Shown here: piece after piece, positions 25,391 through 36,000 of the stretch
How the letters are laid out: each line of letters opens with the position of its first letter
How positions within the stretch are numbered: position 1 is the stretch's first letter
Assembly (NCBI RefSeq): GCF_907165205.1
Contig: NC_058193.1
Coordinates: 38,271,021 to 38,335,020 of the forward strand
Origin: Coccinella septempunctata
Lineage: Eukaryota; Arthropoda; Insecta; Coleoptera; Coccinellidae
Length of the DNA stretch: 64,000 nt
Direction of reading: 5' to 3'
Notes under the pieces: generated by a model
The model's database searches: none
What the model saw: the letters and a program-made list of their open reading frames with translations, nothing else
What the model was told of the DNA's origin: nothing
Program-made: the position numbers and the translations under genes

Positions 25391-25639
25391 AAATAATGAT
25401 TTCATACGATTTGAGGCCGTTATTCTCGAGGAGCCGAAACAATTCATCCGATATTAATGAATTCGCAGTTTAATGTTGCGTGCATTCGGCCTGCCCATAC
25501 AGTTTCAAATTTCAAGAACTGAATCGTTTCGAATCTTATCCTTCCCATGCCTTCGGACTCCTGCTGCTGGTCGGACAGATCGTAGACAGTGGCGCGCCTC
25601 TGAGGGAACGCGAGCGTTCACGCCGGTGGTAAAAATAAA

Positions 25640-25895
25640 ATACCTTGACGGGAGTTGTTGATAGTCGTCATGGTAACACTACCAGAGCTTACGCTCGAAA
25701 TCGAAGTTCGACTGAATGTGTGTTCATGATCGGGTTAAAATGAGCGTAATTTCGATTTTTTTCGGTGCAAAAATGAGTGCTTTGTCGTCTGTACTTTGGA
25801 CGCTTTGTGAAAGCTGATTGACAGCTTGTGATTGGTTCAATTAAGTTCTTCTGGATGAATGGCCGAGATGGGTGATGAAATAGTTTTGATCAAGT
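25640..25895 (+). promoter_or_regulatory. Alternative promoter and first coding exon (MGDEIVLIK) of the RhoGEF
   Basis: ATG at 25868 opens 9 codons ending AAGT|GTGAGT at 25895, phase 1. It joins the exon at 33090 through a Tyr codon, exactly as the first exon at 24137 does. Both peptides are short, start acidic and end V-L-I-K, which suggests duplication of a first exon and its promoter. The upstream DNA shows no TATA box at an obvious position. Confidence 0.5.
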
Positions 25896-26999
25896 GTGAG
25901 TTCGTTTTTGGGCATCCCTATGACTAGTGATTTCTATGTCGAAAAATGGTGTGGGTCTTTCATATAATCTTTTCTGAGCTTGGATCTGTATCCAAGGATA
26001 TATCTATAATATATCTATAGGAGTCTGTACTCCTATAGATTCTAAATCGATTTGAAATTTTTTTTTGAAAGCAGAAAAGTGAAAATTGGAGCAGACATTC
26101 TGTGGGAGCCAAACGGTTTTTCCTACCCCTTGCGATTATTTCTAAGAAAAAATGAAAATTGCTTTTCAGGTGCTATTTTTTAATTTCCTTCAGTGAGCTT
26201 CTTTTGAGATGGGGTTGCTCAAACAATTCATATGAAAGACCCAGAAATCTTCCCTTCAATTTTCTTGCAACTTTACATTTACACCCTGTATTCGACGTAG
26301 AATCTATTGGAAAGATCATTTGAATTCCATAGATTTCAATTCATCATTTACCAAAATACATAGGTACTAAATGTATCCTCCAGAAATGTTCACAGTGTTA
26401 TCATGTTTTGATGCTTAAAACATAAGTTCACCTTAAAAACCATGAGAATCAATGTGAATGATAATCATCAGAGATAATATCAATTTTTTACAACTAATGC
26501 AAGACCACTTTTTGGATCAATAAGGTAGCAAACGGTTAAGCACGGTCAAAATGCAAATACGCCAAATTCCCAGAAATAGACGTGTTATAAAACCTTTATT
26601 CATGCATACCACAAATAGGTTACTCCGACACTTTTAGAACATATGACCTCTGTTCAGGCATGCGGTGGAAGTACGTAAGGGATCTTAACCTTGAGCTGAA
26701 GCTATATCAACAAACGTGCTGAGCGAAAAAAACTGAAACCCGATCACAAAAATTCTTAAAGCCAGTATCCAAACTCGTGAGATGTTAATGTGTCGGTGTG
26801 GGTTGGAAATGGAGAAAACAGAATATACCTGCTAAGTATACATATTTCGAATTTCTCGAATGAGTTTTTTTTTTCGAATAGGGGCGATGTAGAAGGTTTA
26901 AGGAATAAGCGAAAAAAAGGTAGCTTGGTGTGGTTCGGTTCACGCTTTTGTTTTTTAAGTACTAATTGATCTGTATTTTTTGAAATGTTGGAAAAATAT

Positions 27000-27115
27000 C
27001 GGTGAGGCAAGCGGCGTCGAGTGAGGTCAGTATCTGGATGGGTGACCTATGCCATTTGATTCCTTCCTGGGTTTTCCTTCCGAAAACCGCTGCTGGAAGT
27101 CGAGATCTGACCGAT
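27000..27115 (+). repeat. 5S-rRNA-like SINE fragment
   Basis: GGTCAGTATCTGGATGGGTGACC near 27026, followed by CCTGGG, resembles the 3' part of 5S rRNA, which includes the internal control region. The preceding GGCGTCGAGTGAG is typical of arthropod SINEs carrying such a module. The 5' half of a 5S gene is absent, so this is a truncated retroelement rather than a functional 5S gene. Confidence 0.45.
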
Positions 27116-27544
27116 AGCCACTCATTCCGTGTATTTTACTCTCTAACACCCAGATACAAGTTTCAAGAACAAACTCTATTAATGACCCCGGTCCGAAAAT
27201 ATATCCAGACACATGGCAGTTCGTATTATTGAAAACGAAAATAGTTGGACGTTGAAGCGTTTTGCTCGGTGATGTGCTTCTCGGGATGGGGCTTTCTAAC
27301 ATGAACTTAATGAGCTCATTACCATCTTCCACGTAGGTCACTAGATTTATAGCGTGTTACTCGCGTATTAAATTCGGGACAGATGGGATATGTTCCGAAT
27401 GAATCTTCAAAGTTTGTCATCATTGTCACTATAAGAAATTCAGTGCATCCAGATACTGCGCACTCTGCCAACGCAACTTGGCTCATAAGAGGGCATACAT
27501 TTTCTTTAATAGAGAAAGAAAAACACTACTACTCAAAAGTTGAC

Positions 27545-29560
27545 CTTCCCAAAAAGATGGGATCAGTTAAAACCTCCTCAAGACCGAACGGTTGTGCCGA
27601 AATGGATAAAGTTCTCAGATTTATTACTAGAAGAGGTGCTCTTTCAGAATATGTATCACATTAAGATCTACGATAATTTTCTACCACGAAAAGTCATAGT
27701 TACTACCTTACCACCACGAAGAGTTATAATTACTACCACGAAGAGTCATAGTGACTACCTTACTACCACGAAGAGTCACAGATACTACCTTACTACCACG
27801 AAGAATCATAGTTACTACCTTACTACCACGAAGAGTCATAGTTACTACCTTACTACCACGAAGAGTCATAGTTACTACCTTACTACCACGAAGAGTCATA
27901 GATACTACTTTACTACCACGAAGAGTCATAGTTACTACCTTACTACCACGAAGACTCAAAGTTACTACCTTACTACCACGAAGAGTCATAGATACTACTT
28001 TACTACCACGAAGAGTCATAGTTACTACCTGACTTCCACGAAGAGTCATAGTTACTACCTTACTACCACGAAGTGTCATAGTTACTACCTTACTACCACG
28101 AAGAGTCATAGTTACTACCTTACTACCACGAAGAGTCATAGATACTACTTTACTACCACGAAGAGTCATAGTTACTACCTTACTACCACGAAGACTCAAA
28201 GTTACTACCTTACTACCACGAAGAGTCATAGATACTACTTTACTACCACGAAGAGTCATAGTTACTACCTGACTTCCACGAAGAGTCATAGTTACTACCT
28301 TACTACCACGAAGTGTCATAGTTACTACCTTACTACCACGAAGAGTCATAGTTACTACCTTACTACCACGAAGAGTCATAGATACTACTTTACTACCACG
28401 AAGAGTCATAGTTACTACCTTACTACCACGAAGTGTCATAGTTACTACCTTACTACCACGAAGAGTCATAGATACTACTTTACTACCACGAAGAGTCATA
28501 GTTACTACCTGACTTCCACGAAGAGTCATAGTTACTACCTTACTACCACGAAGTGTCATAGTTACTACCTTACTACCACGAAGAGTCATAGTTACTACCT
28601 TACTACCACGAAGAGTCATAGATACTACTTTACTACCACGAAGAGTCATAGTTACTACCTTACTACCACGAAGACTCAAAGTTACTACCTTACTACCACG
28701 AAGAGTCATAGATACTACTTTACTACCACGAAGAGTCATAGTTACTACCTGACTTCCACGAAGAGTCATAGTTACTACCTTACTACCACGAAGTGTCATA
28801 GTTACTACCTTACTACCACGAAGAGTCATAGTTACTACCTTACTACCACGAAGAGTCATAGATACTACTTTACTACCACGAAGAGTCATAGTTACTACCT
28901 TACTACCACGAAGTGTCATAGTTACTACCTTACTACCACGAAGAGTCATAGATACTACTTTACTACCACGAAGAGTCATAGTTACTACCTGACTTCCACG
29001 AAGAGTCATAGTTACTACCTTACTACCACGAAGTGTCATAGTTACTACCACGAAGAGTCATAGTTACTACCTTACTACCACGAAGAGTCATAGTTACTAC
29101 CTTACTACCACGAAGAGTCATAGATACTACTTTACTACCACGAAGAGTCATAGTTACTACCTTACTACCACGAAGAGTCATAGTTACTACCTTACCACCA
29201 CGAAGAGTCATAGTTACTACCTTACTACCACGAAGAGTCATAGATACTACTTTACTACCACGAAGAGTCATAGTTACTACCTTACTACCACGAAGAGTCA
29301 TAGATAGCTGATGGAGCTCGATGAAATTTCGAGATTTATAACTAGAAGAGTTGCAATTTCAGAATACATACTACATAAATATAATGCTCTACGATGATTT
29401 TTCTGGCAGATGGGTTCAGTTAAAATTTCCTCAAGACCAAACAGTTGTGCCGAAATGGATGAAATTCTCGGATTTATTACTAGAAGAGTTGCTCTTTCAG
29501 AATATGTATCACATTTAGATCTACGATAGTTATCCTGGAAGAAAAACTACTCGAAAGTTC
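27545..29560. repeat. ~130-bp repeat copies flanking a minisatellite
   Basis: A unit containing TTGTGCCGAAATGGAT, then TTTATTACTAGAAGAG and CAGAATATGTATCACATT, occurs at about 27558-27685 and again at 29409-29535. A more diverged partial copy lies at 29315-29400. The 30-bp minisatellite sits between the first and second copies. The arrangement suggests expansion of the minisatellite within or beside an older tandem duplication. Confidence 0.7.
27685..29305. repeat. 30-bp minisatellite with 240-bp higher-order period
   Basis: About 54 copies of a 30-bp unit built on CCACGAAGAGTCATAGTTAC fill this region. Variant units recur in register: the GACTTCCACG variant occurs at about 28031, 28271, 28511, 28751 and 28991, exactly 240 bp apart. 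A second variant (AGACTCAAAG versus AGTGTCATAG) partly alternates between successive 240-bp blocks. Because 30 is a multiple of 3 and the unit lacks stops in some frames, it is open for more than 440 codons on both strands. That is not evidence of coding. Confidence 0.95.
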
Positions 29561-30269
29561 ACCTTAGAAAAAATTTCAATCTGCCATATCTGTTATATTC
29601 GACGCATATGTATTTCTGGTTGCATAGGCTTCAAGTCACAGTTCTCAATTACCAATGAGAAAGATTTTCACTTTTACCTTCACATCAATCCCAGCTGCGT
29701 TTCCTGAATATCAGAGAACATTATCCTTATCCTTTAGTATGAAAGATCGTTAAAATAAATATCTATGATAAATACGATTATGATCGCCCAAGAGCCATGC
29801 TAATTGAACCGGTTTGCCATATTCTGTATAGCGTTCACGCCCCCACATCATGTTGCAACCAGGATTTTATAATCGCCATTGGGATCACTTTTATTCGTTG
29901 ATCCCAATTTTTCAATTTTCATCCTCCGATGTTGAGCACCAAGAAATCCTATTTCCACGGTATTTTTGTAGATCTCAAACAACGAAAAACGTCTTCACGC
30001 CTTCGATGCTCTTACACGAAAACTACTTGCGCTAAAACCACGCAAGTTCGGGATCGAAGCTGAATCAGGAGGAAATTCATTTTTAAATTTCTATTCCGAA
30101 TAATGAAAATTTCGAATGCATCGTTTTCGTTTCTATCGGCGGTGAATGAGAGAAACAGTTGTTGCCAAAATCATACGCGCGACATTTATTGGACGATCGT
30201 ACCCATGAACTGCAGCCGTAGATGGTCAACCCGACCAAAACGGTAGAAGGCAGCAGGGGACAAAGAGCG

Positions 30270-30526
30270 TTTTGCGCTCAGTCGTAGCATCTAGACCTAG
30301 AGGGACAACAGAGAGCAGTCTCTCTGTCACGTGAAGAGACAGAATCCCTATTCATCTAAGCTCGCGAGTTTTTGCCTCGTTCGCAAATCGATGTAATTTT
30401 TTTTGCGCGATCTTGTGCTGCTTTGAACCGGTGTGGGTGGTGGCTGGTGCCTTGGTTATTTTTGTGGATAACACCCTGGTTCATTTATGAGATCGTTCTT
30501 TGTTAGAAAGCAGAGTGTCCCTATAC
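30270..30526 (+). promoter_or_regulatory. Third alternative promoter and first coding exon (MRSFFVRKQSVPI) of the RhoGEF
   Basis: ATG at 30487 opens 13 codons ending ATAC|GTAAGT at 30526, phase 1. It joins the exon at 33090 through a His codon. This N-terminus is basic and hydrophobic, unlike the two acidic ones upstream. An initiator-like CTCAGTCG lies at about 30277. This is the first exon nearest to the core exons (2.6 kb away). Confidence 0.45.
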
Positions 30527-30676
30527 GTAAGTTCACTTTATAAATATCCCGTACAATGCTTCAGGTTTAATCGAGAATCTTTTTTTATGTTTCTTTTTCA
30601 TCCAATTCCAACCGTTCCTACAGAATGAACTTAAATGAACAATATAGCGATTCATTCTCCAATTTGGATGTCAGTA

Positions 30677-31268
30677 TACAGGATGTCCCAAATTCGTGAG
30701 GGGATCTCGGAAACTGGAATAGCTACAGCAAAACCGATGAAACATTTCCGAGCTCTTTTTCAGAGAAGCAAAGAATGGTTAAAACCGTAGCCTCCTACGA
30801 TTTTTCGTTTTTGAGTTGCTAGCAAAAAAATGAGATTTGGACGATTTCGAAAAGTTCTCATAACTTTGTTGTCTTCGAAGTTACAGATCTGAAACTTGAA
30901 CCTTCTACAGGCACTTTTTTACGTAGAATCCACTGATTTGCTCAAAAGATTTTTCATTTCGAATCATTAGGCTAACTTTCGTTTTTTTGAATGCGAAATT
31001 TTATTGAATTTGTAATTTTTGAATTGGAAAAATACTTTCGTCAGTAGATTCTACGTATGAAAGTGCCTAAGAAGGTTCAAGTTTAAGATCTGTAACTTCA
31101 AAGACAAAAAAGTTATGAGAACTTTTCGAAAAAGTCAAAATCTTAATTTTTGCTAATTACTCAAAAACGAAGACTACGGTTTCCTCCATTCTTTGTTTCT
31201 CCAAAAAAGAGCTCTATAACGTGTCATCGTTTCAGAGATTCTGGACATCGATGGGACACACTGTACAT
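30677..31268. mobile_element. Foldback element with TACAGGATGTCCC ends
   Basis: The left end TACAGGATGTCCCAAATTCG is mirrored by the right end GGGACACACTGTA. The inner sequence pairs over much of its length: AAAGTTCTCATAACTTTGTTG (left, ~30859) faces AAAGTTATGAGAACTTTTCG (right, ~31110), and CTACGTAT/ACGTAG segments face each other near the centre. The TACAG-TGTCCC terminus is common in insect MITEs. It is non-coding. Confidence 0.75.
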
Positions 31269-33089
31269 ACATAATTGTATTGTTGAAAAATTTCTACTTT
31301 CTTCAAGGATGGTACGAAATCCTTACATGTGGAGTTCTACTTTTTCGTCTCCTTTTAAAAGTCTCTTAATTGTTCGATAGAAATCCAACTATCAAGTCTG
31401 AGGTGTGATGAGCCAGAGTTTATTTTTAACCTGAGTTTCCGAGAAAGGTACCTCGGACTACCAATAATTCAAATGTTTGTCTTATGAAACTTAGGAAAAC
31501 ACGATGCTATATTCGGTATCAATGAAATAGGTGCATATCGAGTATAAGTGTACTCAAATAGTGTTGCTCTCAGGGTGTCTCAGTACATTTTTCCCTGCAT
31601 ATAAAACACGAGGAATAAAAATGAAAAATTGATATTTGGAAGAATCTCCTGCTTAATACAGTCATACACTATGACAAACAAATCTCGAATAAGAAGAAAT
31701 ATGTCCAGAAGTCTCGATTTATCCTTTTATGAAGGGGTGAATCCGACCGAATCAAAAAAACAATCAATCTCTAAGTTTTTCCCGGTGGAAAATACGAGTG
31801 AAACGATTCGTGAGATATCTGGCTCCATGCATTTGAATAACAAATACCGGATGTGGCCGTTTGAACGGTCGCAGTATACCAAACTTCCTCTGTTTTCAAT
31901 TAAGACCTGGCAAGCAGCATCGGTTCAATTATCTCTCGTCACAGCGTGCACGTATTCATATTCGTATAAGTATCTTAATTCGGTCTAATTGAAGCGGCCT
32001 GTTTTAATCGGCATCCAGAGAATCATTAGCAATTAAAACATGCCGGCCGCATTTCAAGCTGATATGGTCGTACGAGGCCAAACTGAAACAGATCTGCGTT
32101 TTCAAGGGATAAGAGCGAAATGTTCGAATTGCGCGCTGTCATAATGACACATCAGTTACGTCATGACCACAGATTACAGAGTCATGACGGACCGATAGGT
32201 GACATATGGGCGTTGAACATGGATATACATAATGATAGCTACATAAGTGAATAAAAGCCATAATATGCGAGAAGAATACTTTACTTTACCACCATTCTGG
32301 AAATTTAAACGAAAATCAATTTTGTCTGAAAGATTTTCACGCAGAATCCTGGGGTCGTAGTTTAAAGAACGGGTAAACTACAGCCCTCTTAAGGACAGTT
32401 TAAGAGGGCTGTGGGTAAACCATGATTTGATCCTTTTGACGTTTATAAATACCGGGATGTTCAATAGACATCATTCAGACTACAAATTGATACACCATAT
32501 AGGTTTATTTTCACAAACCTAATAAAACGATCGATCAGTCTGTAACTACCTACACATAAATACAAGTTTAGTCGCTGGATGATTAATGCATTTAACGTCT
32601 AGTTGTTTGTTGACGTAGTAAATGTGCAACATTGAATTTAATGATGGTAGCAGCATTGGTCCAAAGGTTTTCCGTTGTTCTAAAGGTAGCAACCTCCGCT
32701 AAATATATAAGTCCACTAAACGATCGTGGAAGGCCGTGAGATATCAAAATAAATATACTGAAAATGCAGCTGAAATGGAGAAAATGCAGAATTCTGAATG
32801 TGCTCAAACTGAACTGTTTGTTTAGTCTGTTCAGATGATGAAATCCACATCCACATTCCTCGACAAACCTATTTGAAACAATTAGCACAAAAATCGTTGT
32901 GACTTTGTCAATTATGACCAAAATAACCATGAACCAACGAAATGTTTAGGTTTTCTTGAAAGTTGCCGAAGGTCACTAGATAAAACTGGTGCAAAAATGA
33001 AGTACTTCCAAAATTTGAAAGCGCACAGTTAAGATCCGTACTAAAAAAAATCTCACGACTGTGATAACCGAAAATTTTCCTCTTTACAG
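31269..33089 (+). other. Intron upstream of the common RhoGEF exons
   Basis: AT-rich. It contains a 13-bp perfect hairpin at 32380-32412 and a 112-codon minus-strand frame at 32592-32930 with hydrophobic stretches; both are treated in the findings. Nothing else was recognised. Confidence 0.5.
32380..32412. other. Perfect 13-bp hairpin
   Basis: ACAGCCCTCTTAA (32380-32392) and TTAAGAGGGCTGT (32400-32412) are exact inverted copies with a 7-nt loop. GGTAAAC lies directly on both sides as a direct repeat. It could be a small MITE remnant or a structured RNA element. No function can be assigned. Confidence 0.6.
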
Positions 33090-36000
33090 ATGAACCTCGT
33101 ATGCAGTCTGGCCTATGGGAAGATACATCATGTGATAAAAGGATACCTCTGACCCATACGGGTCACGGACACAATTTTCAACGAAACCTCTCACACAGAA
33201 GCTCAGAAGAGAGCTGGTGCTCTGGATCTGACCACGAGATCTCCTCCGACGAAGAAAGTGATAGAAATAGGTGAGTTTCTAGGCTCCTTTTTCCATGGAT
33301 CCCTCGATGATATAAAACCCTAAAGCCATATCGGAAAATACCAAAAAAACCCGGGAGAATTTTAGATATTTTGACATTTACCGAACGCCCATCAATTTGA
33401 CAAAAGTAAGGTTAACGAAAAGGGGTGGGTATTAGTACCGATCGTGTCATATGCAAAGAGTAGTGTTTCTCTCCACGGTATTTATGTAATTCATTTCATT
33501 TTGGACGGAAAAGATTGATTTCCTGGCCTAATATTAATGAATTTGGTATTCTTAACTTCCAATCTCGTTGAGGCTCAGAAAACGGTAGTAAAAGACGCTT
33601 AATCCCACAAACTGACGAATCGGCAGATTATACGTTATTAATAGAGAGTGAAATTGTTAAGAGTGCCGTAATAGATTACTCCTGAAGGTGATTAGCATAC
33701 CATTAACATTATCCTCTATAACGCACTTGAGATTCAAGGTCAATGAATAAATTACAACACAAACAAAGCCATTGAATGCATTCAAAGTGGCCCGAATGAT
33801 TCATCCTGTAGCTGTCAGTCGGAAAGTTCCATATAGAACAGGCTATCACGCCTATATGCACCCACCGCCATGCTGTGTAGTTTATTGAGATCCTTATGAT
33901 AATAATAAATGCTTTCATAAGTTCCTGAATTCGATTGGAAAAAGAAACTTACAGAGGGACATGAATATCTGCTCGAAATACTCGGTTCCTAGGATACTTT
34001 TGACAATCTAGCAACATTGTAACTCTGAACCCATGACGTCATTGCCCTCGCTAAAATAAATAGACTATCAAACCAGAGTCTATGGTTTTCCGGCTATAAA
34101 AACTGTTTTTTTTTAACAGCTTTTGATTGAACAATGAAGAACAATGTATGTTTTCAAATCATTCACTTACCGGATTACACAATTTTGTTGAGCAATTATT
34201 AGGCGATTTCTATGAAAAATATGGCGACCATTTCCCTTACAAGAAAGATCCGCCATATTGAACATAACTGCCTTACTATCGAAGTCTGTTAATCAAAGTA
34301 CATTAGCAATAAAATACGCCCTGTTATTAATCCCCTCCGCAGGACCAATGGACAATTGAGGAATACCTTCAACAAAGCCCTCACCCTCTGTGATAAATTA
34401 AGGGGTGGATCATCGAATGGACACCGGCTTTCACTCGACGCCACACTGCCAGTGGACCCTAACAATCAAGGTCGCCTATCGAGGTGGTTTTCGATCAGAA
34501 GAGGCAGCTGTCATCAGTACGACATCGAAAATGTCGATTCCCCACACGTACCAAAATCGCCTCAGGCTAGGCACAAGATGCCTCTTCTACCCGAGGTAAG
34601 TTGGCGTTCTGGCATTGAAAGTGTTAACCGATAAGAACGGGTCTATGTTGACAGGTTGCGGCAGCCATTTTTTCTAGTGTCGTCTGTCAAATTTTTTGGT
34701 TCATTATTGTCATCTGTCACCTGCCACAATGATTTGTCATTGTGGAAGGTTATGCACGATAGAGTGAGACTTTGAGCCTCCTCTCAAATTTTTGCAAGAG
34801 ACGCAGCTTGCTTTATTCAATCGATAACATCGACCTACGCCTACTGAAACATCCCTAATATATTCTTGGCATTTCTAACACTTCAAAACACCTCTGAGAA
34901 GATCACTTTTCCATAGGTTGAAGAGGAAACTTGTTTCCCTAACTGTACCACACAACAAAGAAGGCAGCAACCACCTAGTCTGCCTTCACCTCCCCCACAT
35001 CTATCCCCGCAACAAATAAAGAGGAGGATGATAGTGGCAGCAATTGTACATAGTGAAAATTCGTATGTTGCCACCCTTCAAAGGCTTGTGAATGTGAGTC
35101 ATTTTGATTTATATCGATTCTGAACTTTTGAGTGATTTAAGGCTAAGATTAAAGATGAATTTTCTTGACAGGACTACAAGAGGCCACTTGAGGAAAGCAA
35201 CCCCCCAATCCTCAGTAACTCCAAAATATCCACCCTCTTCTACCGACTTCCGGAGATACTCCAGTGCCATACCCTGTTTAGAATAGCCCTAGCGGAATGT
35301 ATAAAAAATTGGGATACTGAGGAGAAAATAGGAGATGTGTTCATAGCGTCATTCTCTAAGGCTATAGTCTTGGATATCTACAGCGGTTTCATCAATAACT
35401 TCTCCATAGCCATGGATCTAGCCAAGATGGAGGCCAAAAGGAAATCGGCTTTAGCGGATTTTCTCAAAGTGAGTCTAAGCGAAGAATGACATCTTGAAGA
35501 GTCTTCTAATTTCGATCTTTCCAGGTCAAACAAATCAGCTCTCAAGATCGCCTGTCGTTTTTTGGGTTGATGGTGAAACCTGTGCAGAGGTTCCCACAGT
35601 TCATACTATTTTTACAGGTGGGTACATACCTTTACAGTGCTATTCTCTTGGACTCTCGATGAAATGCTCCCAACAGATTTTATCCTTTATAATTGTCGCA
35701 GGATCTTCTGAAACACACACCAAAAGGCCACCATGATCGTATGTCCCTTCAACTAGCCCTCACACAGTTAGAATCCTTGGCAGAAATGCTGAACGAAAGA
35801 AAGAGGGAATCGGAACAATACCAAGCCTTCAAGGAGATGCTCAGAAACATCAGCGGTAAATTCTCTGCAAGGCCTCTGTCTGACGGCAACCGGTATCTGT
35901 TGCGAGAGGACAACGTCACTCAAATTGTAAGTTAGAAGAGAATTTAATGTACCCCAACCCGATGTTGACCGTTTGTTTCGTTTTTACAGGAGTACAACCA

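Noticed and set aside
27020..27060. Functional 5S rRNA gene
   Set aside because: Only the 3'-half motif is present and the flanking sequence is not 5S.
27540..29301. Long repetitive open frames (507 and 447 codons) on both strands
   Set aside because: They result from a 30-bp unit divisible by three without stops; both strands are equally open, and there is no start context or splice structure.
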